Origin: Megamerina dolium
Lineage: Eukaryota > Arthropoda > Insecta > Diptera > Megamerinidae
Length of the DNA: 64,000 bases
NCBI GenBank assembly: GCA_963854835.1
Contig: OY978526.1
Location: 47,901,640-47,965,639, forward strand
Direction of reading: 5' to 3'
The notes beneath the pieces are model-generated. The model saw only the letters and a program-made list of their open reading frames with translations. It ran no database searches and was not told the origin of the DNA. Shown piece after piece: positions 1 to 11,036 of this stretch (its first letter is position 1; each line of letters begins with the position of its first letter). The translations under genes were made by a program, and so were the position numbers.

Positions 1-152
1 TGGTGGAAGAAAGAGGCGCCGGCCAAGAATGAGATAGCTTAACGGAAGCAGACCTGAATACGATGAATGTTCAAAATTGGAGAGAAGAAGCGAGGGAGAG
101 AACAAACTGGATAAGAGTTGTTGGTGAACCTATGGTCCACCCTGGACTCTGA
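1..152 (+). pseudogene. LINE reverse transcriptase, C-terminal tail (relic)
   Basis: Only the last ~50 codons of a non-LTR retrotransposon polyprotein are present, and the rest lies outside the window. One frame gives GGRKRRRPRMR. After a 1-base frameshift another frame gives LNTMNVQNWREEARERTNW and ends HPGL-stop. The basic GRP-R-W patch followed by a W-R-A-R-W helix is the usual extreme C-terminus of LINE proteins related to RTE and Jockey. An AG-rich run (about 158-176) follows the stop. The frameshift makes it dead. It is a different family from the LINE at 11797-14209, whose tail sequence differs. Confidence 0.6.
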
Positions 153-176
153 AGCTAAGAGAGAGAGAGATAGAGA

Positions 177-1119
177 GACACAGTTACCAATAATAACAGT
201 TTGCTTAGTAACACTAGAATGATTAGAAACGAAAAAAACGGGATATTGAATATATTATATACAATACATAATATTGTACATCGACCAGCATATTTAAATA
301 TTACGACATAGGCACTGCATAGTGGAAGGAATACGTTAAAATGCCAATCACCTGAGCCTGATCAGAGGTTAGCACCGTGAAATTTATGAGAAGTGGAGTT
401 AGTTTCTGAGGATCGTGATACTGAAAAGTCATATAGCATACAACGCAAACATTAGCTGAGCTGCGGAACTAAGCTAAAGTTAGAGGAAAAATTCATTTTA
501 TAAGGCAGTAAAAAATAACACACATATTAAGCCTACACGACATATTAAGATCAATGGATGGTAAATCGCCAATTTGTGCTCATACTATGAGTACATTTTA
601 AGACCTAAAGTGGATCAAAAGTTGTTGTATTTTCAGCATACGAATTATTAACTTTTACGCAATCAAAAGAAAAGAGAGGAATGATAATAGTGCAACTAGC
701 GAGTTAGGAAATATTGCAACAACAACCAATGAGAGTTATAAGAGCATAAAGTGGAAGAAGAAGAATAAGTGGACAAGAAAGCAAAAGGCAAAAGATGAAA
801 TGTCCACTAACATATGTTATACGAAGAATAATTAAGATACGACTAGCTTTATAACAATAAGTGGTTTAATAAAATGAAATGGTATACCTACAAAACTCGA
901 ATGACCGAAACTACAATACACTTGCAAAATGTTTCAATTGTCACTAATACATAAATAATATATGTGACAATTCGCTATGAAAAAATCTCAGAATAAAACA
1001 ACTTCATGCAATTATTCAATTTCTCTTAATATTCTAACTCCCTCGCACACATTGCATGCATGTGGATGAGAAAAACAAAATAAACAAAAGAAACAAAACT
1101 GATTTTGAGCTTTTCATTA
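177..1119. other. No recognisable gene or element
   Basis: AT-rich sequence without an ORF of note. I saw no terminal repeats and no match to other parts of the window. Confidence 0.5.
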
Positions 1120-1122
1120 TTA

Positions 1123-1646
1123 TGCTGCAACTAGCCACCGACGTAAAAACGTAGAACGTGTCAGCTGACACGACATATCTTATGGGAATATCGTGTTAAC
1201 GAAAACTCACCACCGTATGACGGTGACGTAGACGTTGTTCGTAGCGGAGAGAATCAACAGGAATTTGATTTTACGTAAAACCGTGTCAGCTGATCGCTCT
1301 ATATGTTTACAGAGTTACCAGCTTGGACTTTTATAAATGAATAAAAAATGAACTAAAAAAGTTTAATTTTTTTTAATTAATCAAAACTATCATCGTGTTT
1401 AGTTATTTATTAAAATATACTTCACGTATATTAATTTTTTTTTTAGTTTCTAATATATACATTATGAAAATGGTAAGTGTGATTAAAAGCATCCACGCAC
1501 AGTGTTACATGGCAACATTGTTATGTATGTATATAAGAAAGAACAGTCGATTTCTTCGTCGCTGCTACGGGCATAACTTTTGACAAATTTTTGCTCTTAC
1601 GTACGGGCGGTACGTACGTACGCTACGTCGGTGGCTAGTTGCAGCA
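1123..1646. mobile_element. Harbinger-type MITE, copy 1 (uninterrupted)
   Basis: A 524-bp non-coding element with perfect 23-bp terminal inverted repeats, TGCTGCAACTAGCCACCGAC at the left (1123-1145) and its complement at the right (1624-1646). It has no coding capacity. A second copy at 33212-35405 has the same ends and interior and is flanked by TAA on both sides, the 3-bp TWA duplication typical of PIF/Harbinger. Here the flanks are TTA and ATA, so the duplication is not clean. This copy serves as the empty site for the Tc1 insertion in copy 2. Confidence 0.8.
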
Positions 1647-1682
1647 ATAGACATGTACAAAATACACAGAATTTGTATACGT

Positions 1683-1893
1683 TGCCGTAGCTCAGTGGTT
1701 AGCGCGTTTACGTTCTGTAGGTTGTGTGTTCGATCCTCGGCTCTGGAAGCATGATTTTAATATCTAAGGGACTTCTTTAAAATGGTACTCCACCTCACGG
1801 TAAACAATTTGCTAATACTTAATTGAAATAGTAAACAAAGAGCTCTGTTACAAAGCTCTGCAAAGTAAGTGTGCTTTGCTTAGTACTTTAATA
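1683..1893 (+). repeat. tRNA-derived SINE, copy 1 (divergent)
   Basis: Starts with a tRNA-like head. The A-box-like GTAGCTCAGTGGTTAGCGCG is followed about 30 bp later by a B-box-like GTGTTCGATCC. The body matches the SINE at 57985-58306 in short collinear blocks: GGTACTCCACCT against GGTACCCACCT, and a block with GAGCTCTGTTACAAAGCTCT against GAACTTTGTGACAAAGCTC. The tail is lost in T-rich sequence. It is not a functional tRNA, because the acceptor ends do not pair. Confidence 0.6.
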
Positions 1894-1982
1894 ATTTTTT
1901 TTAATGTAAGAATTTATGGTTTAATGTAATAATTTTTTTTTAAGAAAAAAAAAAAGTAAATATATATTAAAAAAGAATTGAT

Positions 1983-2051
1983 CGCTCTTTTCAGGATTTG
2001 AACCCCGGCCTTTCCCAATGAAGAGCTCCGGTCTAACCACTTTGCTACTGC
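1983..2051 (-). repeat. tRNA-like relic (minus strand)
   Basis: The complementary strand has an A-box-like TAGCAAAGTGGTTAGACCGG and a B-box GGTTCAAATCC at tRNA-like spacing. The T-stem pairs only in part and the acceptor ends do not match, so I read it as a tRNA pseudogene or SINE head, not a working tRNA. It lies just outside the piggyBac element. Confidence 0.4.
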
Positions 2052-2140
2052 ACTGTCTGTGCGGCGTTGGCTAAAAAGTAGTTTTATCTTGCACTATTTA
2101 ACCGTAGAGCGACCCTAAAAATAATCTTCGTTATTGACCC

Positions 2141-2162
2141 TATGGGTAGAATTCTACCCATA
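2141..2162. repeat. Subterminal palindrome, piggyBac 1 left
   Basis: A perfect 22-bp palindrome centred on GGGTAGAATTCTACCC, 40 bp inside the left end. It has the same core as the sites at 4300 and 4479 and may be a transposase-binding site (inference). Confidence 0.85.
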
Positions 2163-2227
2163 AGAAAAATTTAAAAACTTTATATAAATCAATCTTTTTT
2201 ATTTCACTTATTTATTATTTTGGAACA

Positions 2228-4029
2228 TCATTTCACACAAATATTTCTGTTATGCAAATCTTTGCAGGCTGGTTTTTTACAAAAAACACAGATAAGCTCG
2301 CTTTTTTTGTCCTTATTTACACCTTCCTCATAGCAAGAAATACATCTGCCTCGACCTTTCTGCTGCTGCGGTACTTGATTCACAGTGTTTGCCGTTGAGC
2401 CGCCTGGACTTTCTTTTGAACACATTAGTATTTCTTCCTCATCACGGATTGTTGACAAAAGAGCCTGTGATGCGGTCGTGGATCGACTTCTCATAAAAGG
2501 TTCTGCTAACAACATTCCAAGTTCACGAAGAAATACTTTTCGCTTTGATCGACTTTTACTTTGGTGCCAGTTTTGATCAATTTCGTTAAAAATAGTATAG
2601 GCATTGAGAGCAGAAATATCAACCATATTCGCGAAAACTGCTATTGGCCAACGGCAAGTTTTGCGCTTACAGCTGTAACCTGATAGCATTTTATCAACGG
2701 TATCAACTCCTCCCTTTGTTGAATTATAATACGCAATTATATTGGGTAATTTCTTTGGATCGGGACCTATTTCCTCACATGTATGCAAAGTACTTTGAAC
2801 AACTGTACATTTGTTTTTTCTTCCAACATAAGAAACCAATGATGTGTCTTTTGTAAAAGCAAACGTGGAATGATAAAGAGGTAATCCTTTGCACTCTAAT
2901 AGCTTTGGTGGAATGCTTCTTTTGTTCTTGCGCATTGTTCCTACCATTGTCAAGCCTTTACTCAATAATGCCTGACCAAGTTCGTATGACGAAAAAAAAT
3001 TATCCATGGTAATATTGTGCCCTTTCAGTCCTTCAATGAGATCCAGCACTACCCTTTTGCCTTGATTTTGTTCGGGTTTCACAGCTCCCGGCTTTTTTCC
3101 AAGGTAAGGCAGAATTTTCCAAACGTAGGAACTTTTTGAACAAACTAACAACCAAAACTTAAGTCCATATTTTTCTGGCTTGGAGGGAATGTATTGTCGA
3201 AAAGAACATCGGCCATGAAATCCTAAGAGTTGCTCATCAACAGTTACACATTCATGAGGATTGTAAATCGGCAAAAGTTCGGCCCAGTTGTTCCATAAGC
3301 TGCGAATTGGAGCAAATTTATCTTCTGTACGATTCTGCCGCCTACCAAATACATCATCGAAGCGAAGAACCCTATTTATATATTTGAAAGTTTTCTGCGA
3401 CATGATTGAACGAAATATTGGTCTTCCGAATTTTTCGTCGAATAGATCCTCCACTGCCTCATTCTTTGATCTGTATAAACATTTATTTCAAATTGCAATC
3501 TACAACATTATGCAAAAAATAAAAATAAACCTTACTTGAACACTCCACTTAGAATAAGAACGCCAATGTATGCATGTAAATACTCTCTGTTAATTTCGTT
3601 GTACTCCTGAGGAAATTTTGCTTGTGCGTATTTATTTGAATTTTCAATTATAATTTTTTCCATCGCTGGCGTGAAAAAGAGTAAAAACGCGTCCTTTTTG
3701 TCATTTACCCGGGACGATGCGATGCGAGTAACACCAGGTCGTAATGATAAAACATTTTCGTTCCGTAATCTTCCACTGTGTTTTGGAACTGGCGATGATT
3801 TCCAAACCATGCCATCCTTTGCAATCATTGCGGATGTCGATTCAGTGAACTCAATAGGGATTTCACCATCCGAAGAATCTTCCTCACTTGTATATTTTTC
3901 ACTTGAAATATCCTCTTCATCTATGGGTTCATATTCATCTTCACTATCGGAATAAATATCTGCCTCGTCACTATTTTCATTCACCAGCTCCTCAATCATT
4001 TCATTGGTTAAATATTTTGGATTTGACAT
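2228..4029 (-). CDS. piggyBac transposase (two exons, apparently intact)
   Basis: Exon 1 is 4029-3536 and exon 2 is 3470-2228. The 65-bp intron (3535-3471) starts GTAAGG and ends TACAG. Splicing joins GVF-K-SKNEAVEDLFDEKFG in frame, as in piggyBac relatives, and gives 578 residues, about the family length. The catalytic aspartates are present: VTVDEQLLGF (D243), ITMDNFFSS (D321) and GGVDTVDKM (D421). The N-terminus is acidic (residues ~10-55). The C-terminus is a Cys/His-rich finger, CISCYEEG to CVFCKKPAC. Family knowledge: it cuts and pastes at TTAA without leaving footprints. Transposase activity is inferred from intact motifs only. Confidence 0.92.
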
Positions 4030-4299
4030 TTTTTTTACACTTTATATTATTTAGATTATAACACGTTCGTAACACAAGAATACTGGTCAGCTTTTGAATA
4101 GCAATTGCTTACCAACTCTATTCACATATGTTCCATGAATATAATTGGGAATCCCCTTTTTAAAAAATGAGACAACCGTATATTTGTCGGTTATTCCCCT
4201 TTTTAGCATTTGCTTCTCTATTGCGTACTCGTAAAAAATACCCAGTGTTGCACATTATAAAACATAGTGAGAAAATAATGTTTTTTCAAAAAATTTCTT

Positions 4300-4321
4300 A
4301 TGGGTAGAAATCTACCCATAG
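4300..4321. repeat. Subterminal palindrome, piggyBac 1 right, inner
   Basis: Near-perfect palindrome with core GGGTAGAAATCTACCC, broken only at the centre. It mirrors the left copy, with matching CTATGGG/CCCATAG arms. Confidence 0.8.
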
Positions 4322-4478
4322 GGACGTGAAACATGTATGGGCGAAATTTTTTTAAAGTATATCATAAAAAGTCAGTAAACTCTACTTTAACGAAGGAAAA
4401 AAGCATTTTGAATAAAGTCAAGAAATTTCGTACTGCAAAAAAATACCATTTGTTAAATATTATACAAGAAACTTCCTT

Positions 4479-4500
4479 TTTGGGTAGAATTCTACCCAAA
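4479..4500. repeat. Subterminal palindrome, piggyBac 1 right, outer
   Basis: A perfect 22-bp palindrome, TTT-GGGTAGAATTCTACCC-AAA, 13 bp inside the right end. The right end therefore carries two sites and the left end one. Confidence 0.85.
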
Positions 4501-4517
4501 GGACAGTCTACGGTTAA

Positions 4518-4985
4518 ATTGAGAGAAGTAAAATCACACATATGGGAACTTAAGAAACGAAACGGTCAAAAAATCTCACGATGCCCTTAAGAATGTGATG
4601 GGAAATATACGGAAAGTTTCAGTCATGGCTCCAAGTAAATTTACTAATCAATTTACCAGTATACTTCTTGCAGGGATATTAATTTTATGTATGTATGCAT
4701 GTATATAGTGAAATGAAGGGTAAGTTTAGGTTTTATTTTTGTTCAATCAATTTTCAGCCCAGACCGCAGAAAGTATTTTCAGCGTTGAATTTTTGCTGGT
4801 AAGTATTAATAATTCTTATTGAAATAATAGTAAATGCACCAATTATTAACTTTAAACTTAATTATCCAGTTCCTTAAATTTATATAATATTATATTTAAA
4901 TTAAATTTCACCCATATGGATTTTTAATTAGTCAGCGGCTCTTTGGCCGGTCAATGTTTTACTATTAAGAGAATTTTGCTGACAC
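4518..4985. other. No recognisable gene
   Basis: AT-rich spacer between the piggyBac element and a mariner relic. No repeat or ORF worth naming. Confidence 0.5.
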
Positions 4986-4989
4986 CGAA

Positions 4990-5763
4990 ATAAATACTAG
5001 TCTGACGGTGCAAGGTCCTGGCTAAATAGTGGACTCATCAAAACTTCTCAACTCGTTCCGAGTCATGATGGAACACAACTCTTTTTCTGTTCGCCAATTT
5101 TAGTCGCTTTTCCTTGATTGCTTCATTCAAGTTGTCGAATTGTGAACAATAGAGATCAGAAATAACAATTTCACCAGTTCATAGCAGCTCGTAATAGACA
5201 ACGCCGTTCCAATCCCACCAAATACTCAATATAACCTTGTTTGCCGTCAATCCAGGCTTTGAAATCGTTTGTGACTGGGGACCGGCCTTTGAGATTAATC
5301 GCTTGCGTTGGATATTCTCGTATGTAATCCATTTTTTTTCGCCTGTAATGGTTCGCTTCAAACATGATACGATTTCGTTACGCTTCGGTAGCGTTTCGTT
5401 GATGGTAATTCGGTCTATCAAATTTTTTTTGCGTTAATTAAATATCGAGCATCTTTGCGTAGTCTACTCTTGTTAGATGATTCTAAACTGTCATGTAGTT
5501 GATGTTTGGTGCGTCCGCTATATCGTGACAGCTCGCGCGTCGACTTATTCCTCCAGTTTCAAAATTTCATGGACTTTTTCAGTGAATAGCTCATCAGAGT
5601 GAGGTACATCTTTGACATCGATATTTACAGAACTAGCAAAGCACTCCTTGGTCTGGCATTCACTCACAGCATTCTGATCGTAAGCACCACACACTTTACG
5701 GCATGTTTTTGAAGCATTTTTACCTTTTTATAGTAAAAAAGCATCACATACGATATCACTCAT
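4990..5763 (-). pseudogene. mariner transposase relic
   Basis: Reading 5763 downwards, frames broken by stops give the mariner order. ASKTCRKVCGAYDQNAVSE is the N-terminal DNA-binding region. DELFTEKVHEILKLEE follows, then RTITGEKKWITYENIQRK, where the usual catalytic TGDE has become TGEK. Next come SKPGLTANKVILSIWWDWNG and VVYYELL, then ANRKRVVFHHD (second catalytic Asp). The third catalytic region is present only as a broken PG-C stretch near 5020. Several stops and frameshifts and the loss of the first Asp mean it cannot work. No terminal repeats could be placed. Confidence 0.8.
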
Positions 5764-5815
5764 TTTTAAATTAATATAACTTTAAACAATATAACAATAT
5801 AAGAGTCAGCTCTTT

Positions 5816-6165
5816 CCTTCTTTAGCTGGAGCCAGTTAGAAATTCCAAGCGCTGACAAGTTCTTCAGTACTTGATCTTTCCACCGGAGATTAGGTCTTCC
5901 TCTTCTGCGTCGTCTACCATCGGTTCCGAATCTAACGCCTTCTTAGCCGGAGCGTGTTATTCCATTCGCTCGACATGATCTAGCCCGCGCAGCCACTCTA
6001 TTTTAATACACTTTACTATGTCGGTGGAGGCATACAGCTCATGGTTGTACTTCTGAGCTTTCTCTCATCTGAGGTGGACACTGTCCAAGCTTCGGCGCCA
6101 TATGTAAGGACAGGCATGATGAAAAACTAGTAGAGTATGGTTTTCATTGCACGAGCAACGAATTA
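5816..6165 (-). pseudogene. LINE reverse transcriptase C-terminus, relic (family of 11797-14209)
   Basis: Translating the complement gives MPVLTYGAEAWTVSTSDER, a jump caused by internal deletion, then NHELYASTDIVKCIKIEWLR, DHVERME and a degenerate tail ending near LEFLTGSS. These blocks match the C-terminal part of the LINE at 13703-14209 one for one. Stops follow HVERME and lie in the tail. It is a 5'-truncated dead copy in the opposite orientation. Confidence 0.75.
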
Positions 6166-6452
6166 CAGAACTGTATTCACAAGAAATGCAGCCTTTCAAA
6201 CACATTATCCGTTTGACATAATCTGCTTAGTTAACCCACATGAACTTTGTTATAACCTACATTGAATAAAACTTTTTTCTTCTTAGTTGCCTTGCTATTA
6301 GTTACTTAGTTACTTAGTTGCTTCTATTATGTTATATAGAGTTAATGATTCTACGCTTAGCTATACCCATATAAGGTTATGAACTTATAAGACAAGTGTA
6401 TTAAGTTTTGTTTTATTTTCTTGAATTTTTGGAAAATAAATATTTTGAAATC

Positions 6453-6985
6453 ATGAGTTCGGTAGGTAGCAATAATTTATCGTTTCCCTTCGAAAAAGTG
6501 CGGGGTAGATAAAAGTTCGGTGTTTGGTCTAGACACACAATTGTATTTAATAATAAAGGGAAAATAATTGGAACAGGTTTGCTGGCTGCTCTAGCTTGTA
6601 AAGACAAAGATAATAATGTATGTGCTTTGGCAGAGCCCACGTTGTTAGTTAAAATGTAGCTGAAGTTGCATGCATGGCGCCATACGAAAACAAAGATTTG
6701 GCATGTAAAGAAGACCCGTTAAAAAGTTAGTGCAGCTTAAACTTTTTGATTGTGAATCTATTAAAGATTACGTGAGTAAATTTGTAACGACTTTCATTAA
6801 TGTGAAAATTGCAGGTCGCAATATTGATGAAGAGCTAACCGCTTCGTTAATGTTGGCGGGTTTGCCTGAGGATTTCAAAGCATTGTTGTTCGCAGTGGAA
6901 AATTCTAAAAAAATTCTTAACTGTGGACTTTGTGAAGAATCTCCTCCTGCAAGATGCCTAATTTGATAACCCTTCTCATGAAGAT
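6453..6985 (+). pseudogene. Copia-type gag relic
   Basis: Begins MSSVGSNNLSFPFEKVRG, then an in-frame stop, then KFGVWSRHT. After a degenerate middle an open stretch (6730-6966) reads LKLFDCESIKDYVSKFV and DEELTASLMLAGLPEDFKA. This order (N-terminal FxKLxG-N-W motif, then a helix with L-x-L-LxGLPxxF) is that of Ty1/copia gag proteins. No protease, integrase or RT follows and no LTR was found. The Copia pol relic at 21500-22376 lies elsewhere and need not be the same family. Confidence 0.65.
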
Positions 6986-7139
6986 GGCCAAATTAAAGGT
7001 ACAAAAATCCAAAAAAAATGACAAAACAAGTAGTATTTTCATCTTTATTTGCAAATAAGTACATTAACAGTTAAGCAACAAGTTGTTTGTTATTTGGAAG
7101 TTGTACCAAAATTACGAATGAATCTATTATTTGTTATGC

Positions 7140-9494
7140 AAATGAATTAAAACATAAATAAAAGATTCAAATGGCATCGAACTTCTTCTTCTTCTTTGTC
7201 GTAGCCTTTTCCTATTTGGGGTCGGCTCTCCTTGTACGATATTTCCAGGTAGTGCGATCCTGTGTCGTCTCCTCGTTTATGTTTTTGCTGCGCAAATCGG
7301 ATTTTATTAAGTTGCACCAAGGTCGAAATGGTCTTCCTGGGCCTCTTTTAATTTCTTCCATTGCCAATGTTCTCCTCAATACGTGATCTTCCGGTCTCCT
7401 CATCACATGACCATACCAGCGGAGGCGATTTTCTTGCAGCTTATCTGTGATAGGACTTTATCGAAAAGGGTAACACCACTGGCCCAACGTAGCATACGCA
7501 TTTCCGTCACATGTAATTTCTGTTGTAGGTTCTGTGGTATCGCCCAGCACTTAGAGGAATAAAGGATTACTGGTCTGACAATAGATTTGTAGATTTTGCC
7601 TTTTATGTGTTGTCGCATCCTCTTATCTCAAAGAACGCCTGATGTGGATCTCCCGCTCTGCCACCCACATTGGATCCTATGCGATATTTCTACATCAAGC
7701 GTGCCGTTTACATTAATATGCGAGCCAAGGTATTTGAAGCTTTCGACGCTCTTGATGGAATCGCTGCCAAGTTTTAAACAGGTTTTTTCGGCTTCTCCTT
7801 CGAACTGGCACTCAATCATATCGGTTTTGCTACGGCTTACCCTCAAGCCATTTGATTCAAGCGCGTCCACCCATAGGTCCAGCTTTCCTTGTCTTTATTT
7901 TCGGCGAGTAGCACATCGTCGTCTGCTTATAAAAGCGTCCATGGCAGGCTGTCTTGGATGTCGCGCGTAAGTAGATCCATCACCAGGTTGAAAAGCAGCG
8001 GGCTAAGGGCTGAGCCCTTTTGAACCCCCACATTTACATTAAAAGGTTTCGTGAGATATGCATCTCGCTCGTGTGGTGACTTGGTGGTAAGTATCTTGTA
8101 CTTGTTTTATGGTGTTTTATGGGTTAGACTGGGATCTTAGCGCCTGCCACACTAGATCTCTAGGTACACGATCGAACGCCTTTTCCAGATCAATGAATAG
8201 CTTCTTTTTGTTCAGACGATATTTTTCTATAAGCGTTCGTAGGATATGTATTGCATCGCCCGTTGATTTGCCACTGACAAAGCCAAATTGGCTTTCACTG
8301 ATTGTAGCGATGTTTCTAATGCGATAATCCAGGACACGTTCCCAAATCTTAAGGCAATGGGACGTTAATTTAATTCCGCGGTAGTTTGAGCAGCATCGTA
8401 AATCTCCCTTATTTTTGTAGAACGGTATTAAATAGCTGTTACGCCATGTTTCTGGGGTTCCTTCATTGACGATTTTATTAAAGAGAGTCGTCAGCCAAGC
8501 AACTCTATCGTCTCTTAACTTTTTTAAAACGTCCGCTGGTACCAGGTCTGATCCCACTGCTTTATTCATTTTCATTTTTGCGACAGCGGTGCACACCTCA
8601 CTTTCCATGATTATATTGGAGGGGCCTCGAACTCTATATCTGGCAATCATATGAGAACAGGGGAATTCAGCATTTGATAGTTCACCATAATATTCATGCC
8701 AGGGGGTTCTAGTCTCGTCATCTTTTGTGAGCATATGGCCGCTGGTATTTTGGATATATTTCACAGATGTAACATCTTGCGATTTTCGGTTGCTTTGGTC
8801 AGTTTAAAAATACTTTTGGAGCCTTCGACAGTGTCTAGTTTTTTCATAGAAGTCGTTGTTGGCTAATTGTTTCGCTTCCGCAACGGCTATTTTAGCATCC
8901 GACTTTGCTATTTTGTATATAGCTAGATCGGTCACTGTTCTAGTGCTCTGATATTTCTTAAACGCTTGTTTTTTCGACTGAACCTTTTCCTGGACTTTTT
9001 CGTTACACCACCGTGCATCTTTTTTAATTTTCAAGGGACCCTTCGATATTCCGAAGGGTTTACGAGCTTCTTCTAGGCATGTGTTTTGAAATGTGTTCCA
9101 AGTTTCGTTTGCAGTCAAGTGCTGCCAGTCTGTGTTATATATGAACGTGTGGAGGGCGCTGATAAATTCCACGCCATTAGCGCTGCTGCTTATGACACCC
9201 CATTATAAAATAATTTATAACCTAAGCCGATTTCTTTGACCTTTTCTCCTTTCCATTTTGTTTCTTGGATGCAGGCGATATTAACTCTTCGTATTTTCAA
9301 TGTTTCTGCTAATTCGAAGCTCCAGTGAGGGAGCCTATGTTCCATGTTGCTATACGCACTTTAGGCTTAATTCTCATATTAATATTCGTATTTGTTTCAA
9401 CTTTGGGAATTGCTTTAGAGTCGTCGCTTATGGGGAACGCCCTAGCTTGTTTAGTTTTTAATTTCATAGTACTTTCCATAATTTCTTCATACAA
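7140..9494 (-). pseudogene. RTE-like LINE, endonuclease to C-terminus, decayed
   Basis: Read from 9494 downwards. KPKVRIATWNIGSLTG is the start of an APE-type endonuclease and continues, frameshifted, to VNIACIQETKWKGEK. Most of the endonuclease is deleted. GVEFISALHTFIYNTDWQHL to KKYQSTRTVTD follows. The RT region (8764-8117) has MNKAVGSDLVPADVLKK, NYRGIKLTSHCLKIWERVLD, SQFGFVSGKSTGDAIH and LFIDLEKAFDRVPRDL (first catalytic Asp). The YxDD block near 7900 is broken. The tail reads ESFKYLGSHINVNG, RPVILYSSKCWAI and GPGRPFRPW, and ends YRTRRADPK-stop. At least four frameshifts are present. The C-terminal RRADPK motif is familiar from arthropod RTE elements. Confidence 0.85.
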
Positions 9495-9509
9495 GGATCC
9501 AGGACCCTA

Positions 9510-10559
9510 AGGCATGCTAGGAAGCTAGCAAAATGCTAAAAAATCTGCAGATGGCGTTGAGTTTTCGTCCAATGTAGTCGATGAAAAATACATCTATAAA
9601 GGGTGCTAGAGCACCCTTTAAAGAAATAATCGATTTCAGAATTTTTGAAAAATCACGGTAATATTCATCACAGAACTTCCGCTAAACACCTGAACACAAT
9701 ATTATTGCTGAGCGTGTAAACCATACCATAGATGAAGGATTGTGATCTATTCTATTAGATTCACATGTATCTGATCAAGTTTGAGCAGAAGTAGATTTCG
9801 GCATATATTTTGAATCTTTATCCAGAAAAAGGGCATGTCCTGAAAAAATTTTGTCAAAGAAAAACCTACACTCAAACATTTGTAGGTATTTGGACACATA
9901 GCTAAAGAGAAACGGAGTAAACTGAATTCCGTCACGTGAATGTATGCTGTTGGGATATTGTGAGTCTAAAATATATCTACTATTTGATCGAGCGACAGAC
10001 TACCACGATGTTATTCTTGAAATGAGTGAAAATTAAAACGACCGGCAGACCATTAAAATTGTCAACTGATAGTGAAGAAAGCACTATGTCAAGTATATCG
10101 AGAATTAAAGAAAATTGCGAAAATTCCGATTTAGCAATATAACAAGAAGACAATGAAATAGTCAAAATTAATTATTATTTTCTACTTGATTATGCTGAAG
10201 GACATTTATAGTTAAAGACCATGATGCATCATATGTTCCTGATATAGAAATAAGTGAAATATAGGAAGCAGTCCGCCAATCAGAATGCTTAAAGCACTTG
10301 CCTAAGTTAATTGAAATGGTTTTCGTGCAAATGTTTTTGTGTCTAAATGCGGACTAATACAAAATCAAAAACATGCGCCGCATAATCAAAGAGCAACCAT
10401 GTATGCTTCGTGGTCTGCCAGGAACTTGTAATGTTTTTGCTTTTATGCTTTTGACAACAATAATAGAAAAGAAGATTGCGACCATCAGAGATTTTTCTAA
10501 ATGTGACGTCACAATACTGCAGCTGCGAGAGATGACAAAATGGCACACAAATTGAAAAA
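9510..10559. other. Unassigned region with one 24-bp palindrome
   Basis: No secure gene. A stretch near 10060-10130 reads SDSEESTMSSISRIKENCEN with stops around it, an acidic segment like the N-terminus of piggyBac transposases but too short to assign. A hairpin at 9597-9620 has the GGG-N10-CCC form seen in both piggyBac elements of this window. It may be an eroded piggyBac relative, weakly supported. Confidence 0.3.
9597..9620. repeat. Perfect hairpin, 11-bp arms, 2-nt loop
   Basis: TAAAGGGTGCT, then AG, then AGCACCCTTTA. The core is GGGTGCTAGAGCACCC, a 16-bp GGG-N10-CCC palindrome like those near the piggyBac ends. Confidence 0.85.
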
Positions 10560-11036
10560 AAAATACATAGTATAATAACCAAGTAAGGCAATCATAAAAT
10601 TTGTTCTCATGTCATTTACTGTATATGCCAAAGCAAGTGTCAAAATTACTATGTGTCAAAATATGTCAAAATTTTTAACCCTCTGGTTGAGTACAAAATG
10701 ATGACAAATTTTTCATTATTTTAATGATTGTAACATTTAAAAAAAATATTTGCAAATTGATCTAATTAAAATGAAATTAGATTAATCGAAAAGAAAGAAT
10801 ATACAAATGCATGTGAAATGTTTGACCTTTATATACAACCAGAGGGTTGTTGTAACAAAATATTTTCCAATATTTCACTTTGATAGATTTCACAAAGTTG
10901 TCTTTTGATTTTCTTTTATACACTTATTTCAAAATGAAAATTACTCTCTCGGATTGTCTTACTTTGTTAATTATACTATAATATATAATATAATTATTAA
11001 TTACATAAACAATGCGGAATAATGAATGAATAATTC
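10560..11036 (+). repeat. Dispersed repeat R1, copy 1
   Basis: Matches 45450-45825 in the same orientation. Shared blocks include CTCATGTCATT-AC-GTATATGCCAAAG, ACAACCAGAGGGTT, AAAATATTTTC-AAT, GATAGATT-CACAAAG and AACAATGCGGAATAATGAAT. Similarity stops abruptly at the right (about 11036). No ORF. Inside it, TTAA-CCCTCTGGTTG at 10674-10688 faces CAACCAGAGGG at 10841-10851. Confidence 0.75.

Larger units (their letters stand above)
2102..4513 (-). mobile_element. piggyBac-type DNA transposon 1, full length
   Basis: A 2412-bp element flanked by TTAA at 2098-2101 and 4514-4517, the piggyBac target. The ends are inverted: CCGTAGAGCGACCCT at the left and the complement of CCGTAGACTGTCCTT at the right. 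Subterminal palindromes built on GGGTAGAATTCTACCC lie at 2141-2162, 4300-4321 and 4479-4500. One transposase gene with a short intron fills the interior on the minus strand. No disabling change is visible, so it may be autonomous. Confidence 0.9.

Noticed and set aside
1681..1750. Functional tRNA gene
   Set aside because: A and B boxes are present but the acceptor stem does not pair, and the downstream sequence matches the SINE body.
10343..10591. 82-residue minus-strand frame with a hydrophobic start
   Set aside because: No family resemblance and a competing plus-strand frame of similar length; likely chance in an unassigned region.
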